From an uncultured bacterium (GTDB lineage: Bacteria; Cloacimonadota; Cloacimonadia; Cloacimonadales; Cloacimonadaceae): a DNA stretch of 25,938 nt. The DNA lies in the NCBI GenBank assembly GCA_938009275.1, contig CALLHY010000040.1, positions 1 through 25,938 on the forward strand, written 5' to 3'. Of this stretch, positions 1 to 6,549 are shown one piece after another. How positions within the stretch are numbered: position 1 is the first letter of the stretch; the number at the start of each line of letters is the position of its first letter. Position numbers and translations under genes: made by a program. The notes beneath the pieces are model-generated. The model saw only the letters and a list, made by a program, of their open reading frames with translations, made no database searches and was not told where the DNA came from.

Positions 1-1
1 A

Positions 2-331
2 TTTTTAACTATTTTATTGTCCACCAATGGCTTATTCAACTGGGAAAGATTAGTTATTAAAAAGCAAGCTCTCGGCAAAGCCTATCCAATCGACAAAAGC
101 AATTCCAAGCTAAAGGTTAGTTTTTTTTGGCCTTTCAAGGGCGATTATTGGATTGTGATGCTGGACAAAGACTATCGTTACGTGGTTGTAAGCGAACCTA
201 AACAGAAATACCTGTGGATTCTTAGTCGCACTCCAGATATGGACAAAGCCGATTACTCCAGGATTAACAGCTTCCTGGTTAAGGGCGGTTGGGACATAAG
301 CAAGCTGGAGATTCAGGGCAGCATTAAATAA
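2..331 (+). CDS. Lipocalin family protein (Blc-like), 3' part only
   Basis: The reading frame is open to the left edge of the window, so the 5' end is missing. A TTG at 17 is only an internal codon, not a supported start. The remaining ~100 residues match the C-terminal half of bacterial lipocalins of the Blc type: GKAYP, then LKVSFFWPF, then a DYWIVMLD strand, the hallmark YLWILSRTP motif, and a final helix ending WDISKL. In the family this part closes the beta barrel and adds the C-terminal helix. Blc proteins are usually outer-membrane lipoproteins that bind fatty acids or lysophospholipids. Whether this one has a lipobox cannot be seen. The first visible ~20 residues align poorly with Blc, so divergence or a frameshift near the edge is possible. 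Confidence 0.8.
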   Translation, partial: FLTILLSTNGLFNWERLVIKKQALGKAYPIDKSNSKLKVSFFWPFKGDYWIVMLDKDYRYVVVSEPKQKYLWILSRTPDMDKADYSRINSFLVKGGWDISKLEIQGSIK

Positions 332-367
332 CCCAGCTTTTTAACCTGCTTATTACCTTATTGAACC

Positions 368-424
368 GCTGTATCATTACGGATTCATTACGGATAAAAC
401 CTGCAATGAATCTGTAATTACAGC
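368..424. repeat. Palindromic repeat with 11-nt units
   Basis: The inner stem pairs 376-389 with 405-418 (13 of 14 Watson-Crick plus one G-U). It is extended by GCTGTA (368-373) pairing with TACAGC (419-424) across a 2-nt bulge. The left arm contains two 11-nt units, CATTACGGATT and CATTACGGATA. The string ATCCGTAATGATA on the minus strand recurs at 14088-14100. The stretch just after (421-433, CAGCAAGGAAGCA) also occurs in the palindromes at 6236-6310 and 19863-19931. It looks like a relic of a dispersed repeat family rather than the terminator, which is separate. Confidence 0.55.
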
Positions 425-435
425 AAGGAAGCACA

Positions 436-490
436 AAAATACCACTCGCAAACCTCATTGGCTATGGCTTGCAAGTGGTTTTATTCTTTT
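436..490. terminator. Probable bidirectional intrinsic terminator
   Basis: The stem pairs ACCACTCGCAA (441-451) with TTGCAAGTGGT (469-479), with one mismatch. A T-rich run follows on the plus strand (479-490) and an A-run precedes it (435-439), giving T's on the minus strand. It lies between two convergent genes, lipocalin and trpS, and can serve both. Confidence 0.65.
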
Positions 491-500
491 ATGCTAATCT

Positions 501-1499
501 CTAGTCTATACCAATGATGCTGCGGAGTTGGCTAATCTTTTGTGCTGCCAATGCTTTGGCTTTCTCTCCGCCGATTTTAAGCGCATTGGTTATAACGCTT
601 TGGTCTTGCATCAGTTCAAAGTAACGCTCGCGCAACGGGCTTAGATGCGCGTTCATAACCTCGAACAGCTCTTGCTTGGCATGTCCCCAGCCCATACCCC
701 CGGCTATATAACGCTCGCGCAGGGCGGCAATCTGCTCAGCTGTGGCAAAGTTTTTATACAGGCTAAAGATGCTGCATGTATCCGGGTCTTTGGGTTCTTC
801 CACGCCCTGAGAATTGGTGACTATTTTCATAATCAGCTTACGCAATTCCTTTTCGGGAGCAAACATCGGGATGGTGTTGTTATAGCTCTTACTCATCTTG
901 CGTCCGTCCAAACCCACCAGGGTTTTGCTATCCTCATGTGCCAGAGGTTGCGGGATGCGAAAAGCCTCTGTACCATACACGAAATTGAAGCTCTGCGCTA
1001 TGTCCTGCGCCATCTCCACGTGCTGAAACTGGTCGTTGCCAACCGGCACGAAGTCTGTATCAAATAGCAAGATATCGGCTGCCATCAGCACTGGATAGGT
1101 GTATAGTCCCATGTTCACGCCATCATCGGGATCGCGGTTTGCCTCGGCATTATTTGCCAGCATCGCTTTGTAGGCATGCGCCCGGTTCATCAGCCCCTTG
1201 GGGGTAAATGCCAGCAGGATGGTTAAGAGCTCGAATGTTTCGGGAACGTCGGACTGCCTGTAGAACAGGGTTGTTTCGGGGTTCAGTCCCGAAGCCAGCC
1301 ATGCCGCAGCAATCTCTATGGTCATTTGCCTAATCTCCGCAGGGTCTTTGGTGGAGTTCAGCGCGTGATAATCGGCTATAAAATAGCGTGCTTCACAGTT
1401 TTCCGAAAGCTTCAAGGCGGGAGCAATAGCCCCCAGATAGTTTCCGATGTGGGGTATGCCGGTTGGCTTTATGCCGGTTAAGGCTACTTTTTTATTCAT
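501..1499 (-). CDS. trpS: Tryptophan--tRNA ligase
   Basis: This class I aminoacyl-tRNA synthetase charges tRNA-Trp with tryptophan in the cytosol. Its 332 residues are normal for bacterial TrpRS. The HIGH-type motif appears as PHIGN (residues 16-20) inside the TrpRS-typical TGIPHIGNYLGA stretch, and the KMSKS loop is intact at residues 201-205. The region around YPVLMAADILL and VGNDQFQHVE is the conserved substrate-binding core. It is the last gene of a DUF1015-rimO-trpS operon; its ATG lies one base after the rimO stop. A terminator hairpin follows the stop at about 490-440. Nothing is unusual in the sequence. Confidence 0.96.
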   Translation of the reverse strand: MNKKVALTGIKPTGIPHIGNYLGAIAPALKLSENCEARYFIADYHALNSTKDPAEIRQMTIEIAAAWLASGLNPETTLFYRQSDVPETFELLTILLAFTPKGLMNRAHAYKAMLANNAEANRDPDDGVNMGLYTYPVLMAADILLFDTDFVPVGNDQFQHVEMAQDIAQSFNFVYGTEAFRIPQPLAHEDSKTLVGLDGRKMSKSYNNTIPMFAPEKELRKLIMKIVTNSQGVEEPKDPDTCSIFSLYKNFATAEQIAALRERYIAGGMGWGHAKQELFEVMNAHLSPLRERYFELMQDQSVITNALKIGGEKAKALAAQKISQLRSIIGID

Positions 1500-1500
1500 C

Positions 1501-2814
1501 TTAATCCTCTTTAATCAGGCTTGCGAAAAGGGTGTTGCCGATTACATCATCGATAACCACGTCCACAATGTTTCCGGGATGCAGGTTCTGAGCACTGATG
1601 ATGGTTTCGCCATCGATCTCGGGAGCTTGAAACCAGGCTCTACCGCGATATTCGCCTTTTTTGCCCTGCACGGCTTCTTCCACCAATACGCTAACCTTTT
1701 GGTCAACATAGGCTTGCAAGCGTTCTTCCTGCATTTCATACCACATGGTCTCAATCCTGTTCTGGCGGTTTTCTGTGGTCTTGGGGCTGGGACGCTCCGG
1801 AAAATTAAATGCTGGAGTGCCGTCTTCCGGCGAATAGGCAAAGGTGCCCATGTGAAGCAGCGGCACGCTTTCCAAAAAGCTCATTAATGCCCTTTCGTCC
1901 TTGGCTGTCTCGCCGGGAAAGCCGGTTATCAGGGTAGTACGAAGCACCGCTTCGGGAAGCTCTTGCTTTATTGTAGTAAACAGGCTGATTAGCTCTTCTC
2001 TGCCTTTTTGGCGGTTCATGGCTTTTAAGATATGGGTTTCACTATGCTGGACAGGTATCTCGAAGTATGGCAATAGTTTGGAATAACGCTTAAACAGCGA
2101 TATCCATTCTGTCTGGAAGTGGTCAGGGTGCAAATACATCAGGCGAATCCAGCTAAAGCTCTGAATCTCGTGCAGCTTTTCAATCAGTTCGGGCAGGGCT
2201 TGCCTGCCGTAGATGTCCATGCCATACAAACAGCTATCCTGAGCTATCAGAATAAGCTCTTTGGGGTATCTGGCATCGCCACCTTTGCTTAGCACCGGAC
2301 GCTTGGCAAGCCTGCGGGCTTCGGCTACCAATTCTTCTATTGGAACGCTTTGCAGTTTACCGCGGATGGATGGTATCTTGCAGTAGGAACAGTGGTTCTC
2401 GCAGCCATCACTGATGCGCAAATAAGTGTGAAAGCCAGGTTCAATGGGTGCACGCAGTTCGGTGTTGCTGCTCTGCAAGATGTTTGCCAGCGCATCGAAG
2501 TCCTTTAGGGCTATCCAGTGGTCAACCTCGGGATAGCTTTCTTTATAGGTGTCAGCATGACGGTTCATTACGCAACCGCTGACTATCACCATGCCGGCTT
2601 TGCCTTCTTTTTTTAGCTCCACGGCGGTGTCTATCACGGCTTCCAGCTCTTCCAATGAGCTGGCAAGAAAGGCGCAGCTGTTTATGAATACAATGTCGGC
2701 ACCAATCACGTTGGATGTAAACTGATAGCCTGCGTTGCCCAGGATGGACGCAAAGTGCTCGCTATCCACCAGATTCTTTGGGCAACCCAGGCTTTCCAGA
2801 TAGAATTTCTTCAT
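1501..2814 (-). CDS. rimO: Ribosomal protein uS12 methylthiotransferase RimO
   Basis: RimO adds a methylthio group to a conserved aspartate of ribosomal protein S12, using two 4Fe-4S clusters and S-adenosylmethionine. The 437 residues show the family's three parts. An N-terminal MTTase domain has cluster ligands C11, C47 and C81. A radical SAM core carries GCENHCSYC, with ligands C138, C142 and C145. A C-terminal TRAM-like domain spans roughly residue 365 to the end. The opening FYLESLGCPKNLVDSE and the RISDGCENHCSYCKIPSIRG segment are typical of RimO rather than its tRNA-modifying relatives MiaB and MtaB. The start ATG overlaps the DUF1015 stop by 4 nt (ATGA), so translation is probably coupled. 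Confidence 0.95.
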   Translation of the reverse strand: MKKFYLESLGCPKNLVDSEHFASILGNAGYQFTSNVIGADIVFINSCAFLASSLEELEAVIDTAVELKKEGKAGMVIVSGCVMNRHADTYKESYPEVDHWIALKDFDALANILQSSNTELRAPIEPGFHTYLRISDGCENHCSYCKIPSIRGKLQSVPIEELVAEARRLAKRPVLSKGGDARYPKELILIAQDSCLYGMDIYGRQALPELIEKLHEIQSFSWIRLMYLHPDHFQTEWISLFKRYSKLLPYFEIPVQHSETHILKAMNRQKGREELISLFTTIKQELPEAVLRTTLITGFPGETAKDERALMSFLESVPLLHMGTFAYSPEDGTPAFNFPERPSPKTTENRQNRIETMWYEMQEERLQAYVDQKVSVLVEEAVQGKKGEYRGRAWFQAPEIDGETIISAQNLHPGNIVDVVIDDVIGNTLFASLIKED

Positions 2815-4061
2815 TTCAGCAGGTGGATAAATAGACCGCTGCGCAGTTTAGGCTCGAACCATGTGGATTTTGGAGGCATAATCTCACCCGCATCGGCAAT
2901 GCCGATAAGCTCGTCCATCGAGGTGGGATACATGGCAAATGCAACCACTTCGCGTCCACTGTCCACACGCTTCACCAGTTCGCCAAGTCCCCTGATGCCA
3001 CCAATGAAATCGATCCTGTGGTCGGTGCGGGGGTCTTCAATGCCCAAAATAGGATGCAGCAAGTTATTTTGCAGGATGGATACATCAAGATTCTCTACCA
3101 CATTGGCTTCGTCCCAGGTTCCGGCTTTGGGGCTGATATGATACCACACGCCATCCAGGTACATGCTTACCTGATGCAGACATGCAGGTGCGAAGTCCGT
3201 TCCTGTGGGGATGGGAGTTATATTCCAGTTTTGCGCCACCTTGCTAAGGAATTCGTCTTTGCTATTGCCATTCAGGTCTTTTACTGCGCGGTTGTAATCA
3301 AATATCTTCAGTTGATTATCGGGGAAGATAACCGTCATAAAGAAGTTAAATTCCTCTTCGCCGGTGTAGTTCGGAAACTGCTCACGGCGCACCAATCCTA
3401 CCTTGGCGGCACTTGCGGTGCGGTGGTGACCATCGGCTACGTAAAGATAGGGAAGCTTGCCGAAAGCATCCTGTATGGTGGCAATATCTTCTGGATTATC
3501 CATTGTCCAAAGGCTATGACCAATGCCGTCATCACTCACAAAGTCATATTCTGGTGCTTTGGCAGCCATCACTTTAGCAACTGTGCTGTCAATAGTTGCC
3601 TGGTGCCTGTAAGTAAAAAATACAGGTGACGGATGCGCATCGCAGGCATCTACGTGCTTGATGCGGTCAGCTTCTTTCTCCGCGCGGGTAAGCTCGTGCT
3701 TCTTAATAATGCCGTCCATGTATTCATCTACCGATGCCAAACCTACGAGGCCAATCTGATCTCTGCCATTCATGGTCTGACGGTACACATAAAACATGGG
3801 CTTGTCATCCTGAAACATGTGACCATTCTGCAAGTAGCCATAGAGGTTCTCTTTCGCCTTGGCATAAACAGCGGGGTCATACAAGCTGGTTCCAAGAGGT
3901 AAGTCCACTTCTGGCTTCTCCACATGAATGAAGCTTAAAGGGTTCTTTGCAACTTCTGCACGGGCTTCGTCGGAGTCCATAACGTCATAAGGCAGGGAAG
4001 CTATTTCCCTTGCTTTTTCCCTCACGGGTCTTACTGCTTTAAAAGGCTTGAATGTAGCCAT
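2811..4061 (-). CDS. DUF1015 family protein (COG4198)
   Basis: This 416-residue cytosolic protein has no signal peptide or membrane segment. It matches the DUF1015 family over its length: the N-terminal FKAVRPVREKAREIASLPYDV, a central YVADGHHRTASA motif near residue 215, and the C-terminal MYPTSMDELIGIADAGEIMPPKSTWFEPKLRSG split across the final strands. The GHHR motif resembles the nucleotide-binding GxxR motif of ParB/SerK-like folds. From memory, DUF1015 genes often sit near serA or serC in Bacteroidetes-type genomes, hinting at a serine-related role, but no such neighbour is present here. The ATG is preceded by AAGGAG on the minus strand. It is the first gene of the DUF1015-rimO-trpS operon. 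The reaction is not established. Confidence 0.88.
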   Translation of the reverse strand: MATFKPFKAVRPVREKAREIASLPYDVMDSDEARAEVAKNPLSFIHVEKPEVDLPLGTSLYDPAVYAKAKENLYGYLQNGHMFQDDKPMFYVYRQTMNGRDQIGLVGLASVDEYMDGIIKKHELTRAEKEADRIKHVDACDAHPSPVFFTYRHQATIDSTVAKVMAAKAPEYDFVSDDGIGHSLWTMDNPEDIATIQDAFGKLPYLYVADGHHRTASAAKVGLVRREQFPNYTGEEEFNFFMTVIFPDNQLKIFDYNRAVKDLNGNSKDEFLSKVAQNWNITPIPTGTDFAPACLHQVSMYLDGVWYHISPKAGTWDEANVVENLDVSILQNNLLHPILGIEDPRTDHRIDFIGGIRGLGELVKRVDSGREVVAFAMYPTSMDELIGIADAGEIMPPKSTWFEPKLRSGLFIHLLK

Positions 4062-4109
4062 TGGGGTCTCCTTGTATCGTTTATTTATTACTATCGTATT
4101 AGTGTAAAA

Positions 4110-4137
4110 GTCGAGATGTCGAGAAGTCGAGATGTCG
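4110..4137 (+). repeat. Left octamer array of the S23 unit
   Basis: It consists of tandem 8-nt units GTCGAGAT, GTCGAGAA, GTCGAGAT and a final half unit GTCG. The period-8 texture decays gradually into the following bases (to about 4160). It is the inverted partner of the array at 4585-4613. Confidence 0.8.
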
Positions 4138-4161
4138 TGAGGCAGTGAAGAGGTAAGAAGT

Positions 4162-4533
4162 TCATATCTTATTAGTCGGGTTTGTTTTAGTCTGTTGGGA
4201 TGATATCAACCCTGCAATCATACTACGGAGCTGCTTCATCATATTCTCAAAAATGACAGTATCATTTATATAACCAAGCTGCTTTGAAATTATCAATTGG
4301 GTGTCAAGCTCTGACAAAGAGCCATGTGCGATGTAAAGGAAATGCGTGAATTCTTTAGCACTATTCCGGCTGGAGCCTTCAGCAATGTTTGAAGGAATGG
4401 AGACAGCACATCTTCTCATTTGGGAAACAAGTCCATAAGTCTCATCTTTAGGGAAGTCAGCTGTTGCTTTGTAAACGTGCATAACTAAGTCGATGCTTAT
4501 CTGCCAAACCTTTAGCTCTTTAAAACCACTCAT
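4162..4533 (-). CDS. Four-helix-bundle protein (S23 / 23S rRNA IVS family)
   Basis: The sequence is an almost textbook member of the S23 family: FKELKVWQ at the start, a YGLVSQMRRCAVSIPSNIA core followed by EGSSR, then EFTHFLYIAHGSLSELDTQL and ISKQLGYI. It is about 123 residues, the usual size, forming a small all-alpha bundle that pentamerises in characterised relatives. An upstream ATG at 4539 is in frame, but the AAAGGA ribosome site (4547-4542) lies only 2 nt from it and 8 nt from the ATG at 4533, so the latter is preferred. Family members occur inside 23S rRNA intervening sequences, and a relative (Avd) works with diversity-generating retroelements; neither context exists here. The gene sits alone between inverted octamer arrays. 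Its function is unknown; nucleic-acid binding is a reasonable inference. Confidence 0.9.
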   Translation of the reverse strand: MSGFKELKVWQISIDLVMHVYKATADFPKDETYGLVSQMRRCAVSIPSNIAEGSSRNSAKEFTHFLYIAHGSLSELDTQLIISKQLGYINDTVIFENMMKQLRSMIAGLISSQQTKTNPTNKI

Positions 4534-4584
4534 TATCATTATCCTTTATCTTAATTATCTACCTGCAAGCTACTAAGCAACCTA

Positions 4585-4613
4585 TCGACATCTCGACCCA
4601 TCGACATCTCGAC
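4585..4613 (-). repeat. Right octamer array of the S23 unit (inverted)
   Basis: Read on the minus strand it consists of GTCGAGAT, GTCGATGG, GTCGAGAT and GTCGA, matching the left array at 4110-4137 in inverted orientation. Its last base is part of the TAG stop codon of the M18 aminopeptidase gene. Confidence 0.8.
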
Positions 4614-5905
4614 TATTTACTAAAGTATTGCTCCATCACCTTTATCAGATACAAATGATCCAGCGTCCCGCCCGTCTCACGGATGGAATGCATCGCCCAG
4701 ATCGGGTTGCCGATATCAACGGTTTCCAGGCCAAGCTGAGCTGCAACAATTGGCCCAACTGTGCTGCCACAGGGCATATCACTTCGTATCAAAAACTTCT
4801 GATAGGGCACTTTAGCCGCATCACAGAGAGCAATAAAGCGCGCTGTGCTATCGATGGTGGAGGCATAGCGATGATTGGCATTTAGCTTTATTACAATTCC
4901 CTTGTTCATATAGGGAGAATAGTCGGGATCATATTTCTCGGCATAAGAGGGATGGTAGGCATGTGCCATATCCGCGCTAATCATAAAGCTATGGCGAAGG
5001 GCAAGATAATAGTCTTCACGGGAGCTGCTTTGACTAAGGCAGAGGCGTTCCAGCACTTCGGACAGCAGCGAGGACATTGCTCCCTGCGGGGTTTGACTGC
5101 CAATTTCCTCGTGATCAAAGAACACACCCATTGCCGTTTGTTTGGGCTTCTGAGAGCTAAGCAGTCCTCTTAGTATGGCATGCGTCATTGCCAGGTTGTC
5201 CAGGCCTTGGGAGCTTATCATGTCGCCTTCTGTGCCTATTAAGGTAGCGGGGCGGGGGTCGTAAAGATACAGCTCGCTATCTACAATCTGCTCAGCTTTC
5301 ACTTTCAGCTTTTTAGCAACAAGTTCGTACAGCGGATTACCGCTACCGCTACTAACGCTTAGGATAGCTTGTAGGTGAGATTGGCGATTGTATTGAAAGC
5401 CTTTATTAACTTCACGATTCAGGTGAATAGCGATATTGGGGATTATCGCAATGGGATTCTTAATGTCAATAACTTCGGTTTGAACTCCAGTGGCTGTCTT
5501 GATAAGCACCTTTCCTGCTACAGAAAGCTCTCTATCTGTCCAAGTGTGCATAATCCCACCGCCATTAATATCAACCCCACTATAAACTTCTACACCACAA
5601 CGAATAGTACTCTTGTCGTTCCTCACACTATCCATTTTTAGCTTTAATGAAGGATAGTCGATATGGCTTGCCGCCATCTTAATTCCGCTCTTGGCAAGCG
5701 GTTCACTGCCCATCACAAACGCCAATACAGCCGTGTCTTTGCGGCAGATATAATACTTCCCACCTTTCTTTAGCTTAAAGGCTTTATTCTCCGGCAAGGC
5801 TATAAAGCCCGCAGCCTGCAAGCGGGATTGAATCTGCATACTGGCATGAAACCTGCTGTTACTGCCATCCAGAAAGGCAAGAAAGTCTTTAATTTGTGTA
5901 TTCAT
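4613..5905 (-). CDS. M18 family aminopeptidase (aspartyl aminopeptidase type)
   Basis: This zinc metallopeptidase removes N-terminal residues, typically acidic ones, from peptides in the cytosol. From the ATG at 5905 it is 430 residues, the normal length for bacterial M18 enzymes such as ApeB. Expected metal and catalytic positions are visible: H81 in SHIDYPSLKLK, D236 in GLDNLA, the DHEEIGS motif with E266 and E267, D312 in SADMAHAYHP, and H406 in MHSIRE. The open frame continues 53 codons upstream to 6064, but that extension does not resemble the family and reads through the octamer repeat at 6021-6064. CTGGAG lies about 9 nt before the 5905 start. An S23 unit abuts its stop codon. Confidence 0.93.
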   Translation of the reverse strand: MNTQIKDFLAFLDGSNSRFHASMQIQSRLQAAGFIALPENKAFKLKKGGKYYICRKDTAVLAFVMGSEPLAKSGIKMAASHIDYPSLKLKMDSVRNDKSTIRCGVEVYSGVDINGGGIMHTWTDRELSVAGKVLIKTATGVQTEVIDIKNPIAIIPNIAIHLNREVNKGFQYNRQSHLQAILSVSSGSGNPLYELVAKKLKVKAEQIVDSELYLYDPRPATLIGTEGDMISSQGLDNLAMTHAILRGLLSSQKPKQTAMGVFFDHEEIGSQTPQGAMSSLLSEVLERLCLSQSSSREDYYLALRHSFMISADMAHAYHPSYAEKYDPDYSPYMNKGIVIKLNANHRYASTIDSTARFIALCDAAKVPYQKFLIRSDMPCGSTVGPIVAAQLGLETVDIGNPIWAMHSIRETGGTLDHLYLIKVMEQYFSK

Positions 5906-6020
5906 CCTTCTTAACTCCAGGGTAAATTTAGTTAAGCCTATGTTTTCAAAGTGGGTTTTTATGTCAAGCATAGAGGACGGCTCGCATTTTTGCTTTGTTT
6001 TGAAAGCTGCTGCTACCAGA

Positions 6021-6072
6021 GTGGAGAAGTGGAAGAGTGAAAGAGTGAAACACAGACTGCACATAGAGTGAT
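6021..6072 (+). repeat. Left inverted repeat with octamer units
   Basis: Four 8-nt units (GTGGAGAA, GTGGAAGA, GTGAAAGA, GTGAAACA) are followed by a 20-nt unique tail. Bases 6044-6072 are perfectly repeated, inverted, at 6381-6409. The octamers are of the same general design (GTSGARAN-like) as those of the S23 unit. Confidence 0.8.
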
Positions 6073-6235
6073 AGGACTGAGTTTAGAGTCGATCCGGCTT
6101 ATCTCAGCCTTGCTTAATCTCCTTTATGAATGCTGGATGAACTACAGAAGCGGAGGTAAAGGTCGCTGAAGTCCGAATCGCCGCTATAATCATGATGAAA
6201 ACAACCCGGCAAGGCGACATCGACTCCATACTCCG

Positions 6236-6310
6236 CTGCTTCCCTGCTGCTTCCTTGCTGCTATCCTGTATTCGACACAGGATAGCAGCAAGGAAGCAGC
6301 AGGGAAGCAG
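6236..6310. repeat. Perfect 34-bp palindrome made of 11-nt units
   Basis: The left arm 6236-6269 is perfectly complementary to 6277-6310 around a 7-nt loop (ATTCGAC). The left arm reads as three imperfect 11-nt tandem units: CTGCTTCCCTG, CTGCTTCCTTG and CTGCTATCCTG. A near-identical copy is at 19863-19931. There is no T-run after it, so it is not a standard terminator; a REP-like dispersed repeat is more likely. Confidence 0.85.
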
Positions 6311-6380
6311 TGATAAATAAAGTATCTATTAGGAACAAACCAAAGAACATTATGAATGAAATCAACACAATCCCCACCCC

Positions 6381-6434
6381 ATCACTCTATGTGCAGTCTG
6401 TGTTTCACTTTTTTACCCTCTTCCACACTTCCAC
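6381..6434 (-). repeat. Right inverted repeat with octamer units
   Basis: Bases 6381-6409 are the exact inverse of 6044-6072. The outer part on the minus strand reads GTGGAAGT, GTGGAAGA, GGGTAAAA and then the GTGAAACA unit with a 2-nt shift, so the octamer phase is partly eroded. Confidence 0.8.
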
Positions 6435-6489
6435 TTATTAACGCTGGAAGCATTTTGTACAATGGTGGAAAACATGAATCACTGTTTAC

Positions 6490-6516
6490 TTGACAATCTT
6501 ACGCACCTGATAATAG
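6490..6516 (+). promoter_or_regulatory. Possible sigma-70-type promoter for the oadB-cdd run
   Basis: A consensus TTGACA (6490-6495) is followed, 15 bp later, by TAATAG (6511-6516), a weak -10. It lies about 35 bp before the oadB start and just right of the inverted-repeat element. The perfect -35 supports it; the poor -10 and short spacer do not. Confidence 0.3.
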
Positions 6517-6549
6517 TGGTAAATTAGAGATAATGAGGGAGTAACCTGA

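Larger units (their letters stand above)
4110..4613. mobile_element. Candidate S23 element: four-helix-bundle gene between inverted octamer arrays
   Basis: The unit has a left array of 8-nt repeats (4110-4137), a four-helix-bundle gene on the minus strand, and a right array (4585-4613) that is the inverted copy of the left one. The similarity of the two ends continues a little outward (TTAGT..AAA on both sides). The right end coincides with the TAG stop of the aminopeptidase gene, so the unit lies exactly between two housekeeping genes. No target-site duplication is evident. S23 genes are known from intervening sequences in 23S rRNA of Leptospira and other bacteria, also flanked by inverted repeats; mobility here is inferred from that parallel and from the repeats. 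Confidence 0.4.
6021..6434. mobile_element. Candidate gene-less element with octamer-array ends
   Basis: Outer arrays of ~8-nt units are in inverted orientation (6021-6052 and 6405-6434) and continue inward as a perfect 29-bp inverted repeat (6044-6072 against 6381-6409). The 308 bp between contain no credible gene, only a strong palindrome at 6236-6310. The layout resembles the S23 unit at 4110-4613 without its gene, as a non-autonomous MITE-like derivative would. No target duplication is evident. It fills the divergent region between the aminopeptidase gene and the oadB-like gene. Confidence 0.4.

Noticed and set aside
17..331. TTG at 17 as a true start of a 104-residue protein
   Set aside because: The protein is clearly the C-terminal half of a lipocalin and the frame stays open to the window edge, so the start lies outside.
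1447..1887. 146-codon plus-strand frame antisense to trpS and rimO
   Set aside because: It is antisense to two conserved genes and spans their junction; a shadow frame.
3018..3629. 203-codon plus-strand frame antisense to DUF1015
   Set aside because: It is fully covered by the conserved DUF1015 protein on the other strand; no motifs or ribosome site.
4062..6549. Insertion sequence with transposase
   Set aside because: No transposase or recombinase reading frame is present and no target-site duplication was found. Only the repeat architecture supports mobility.
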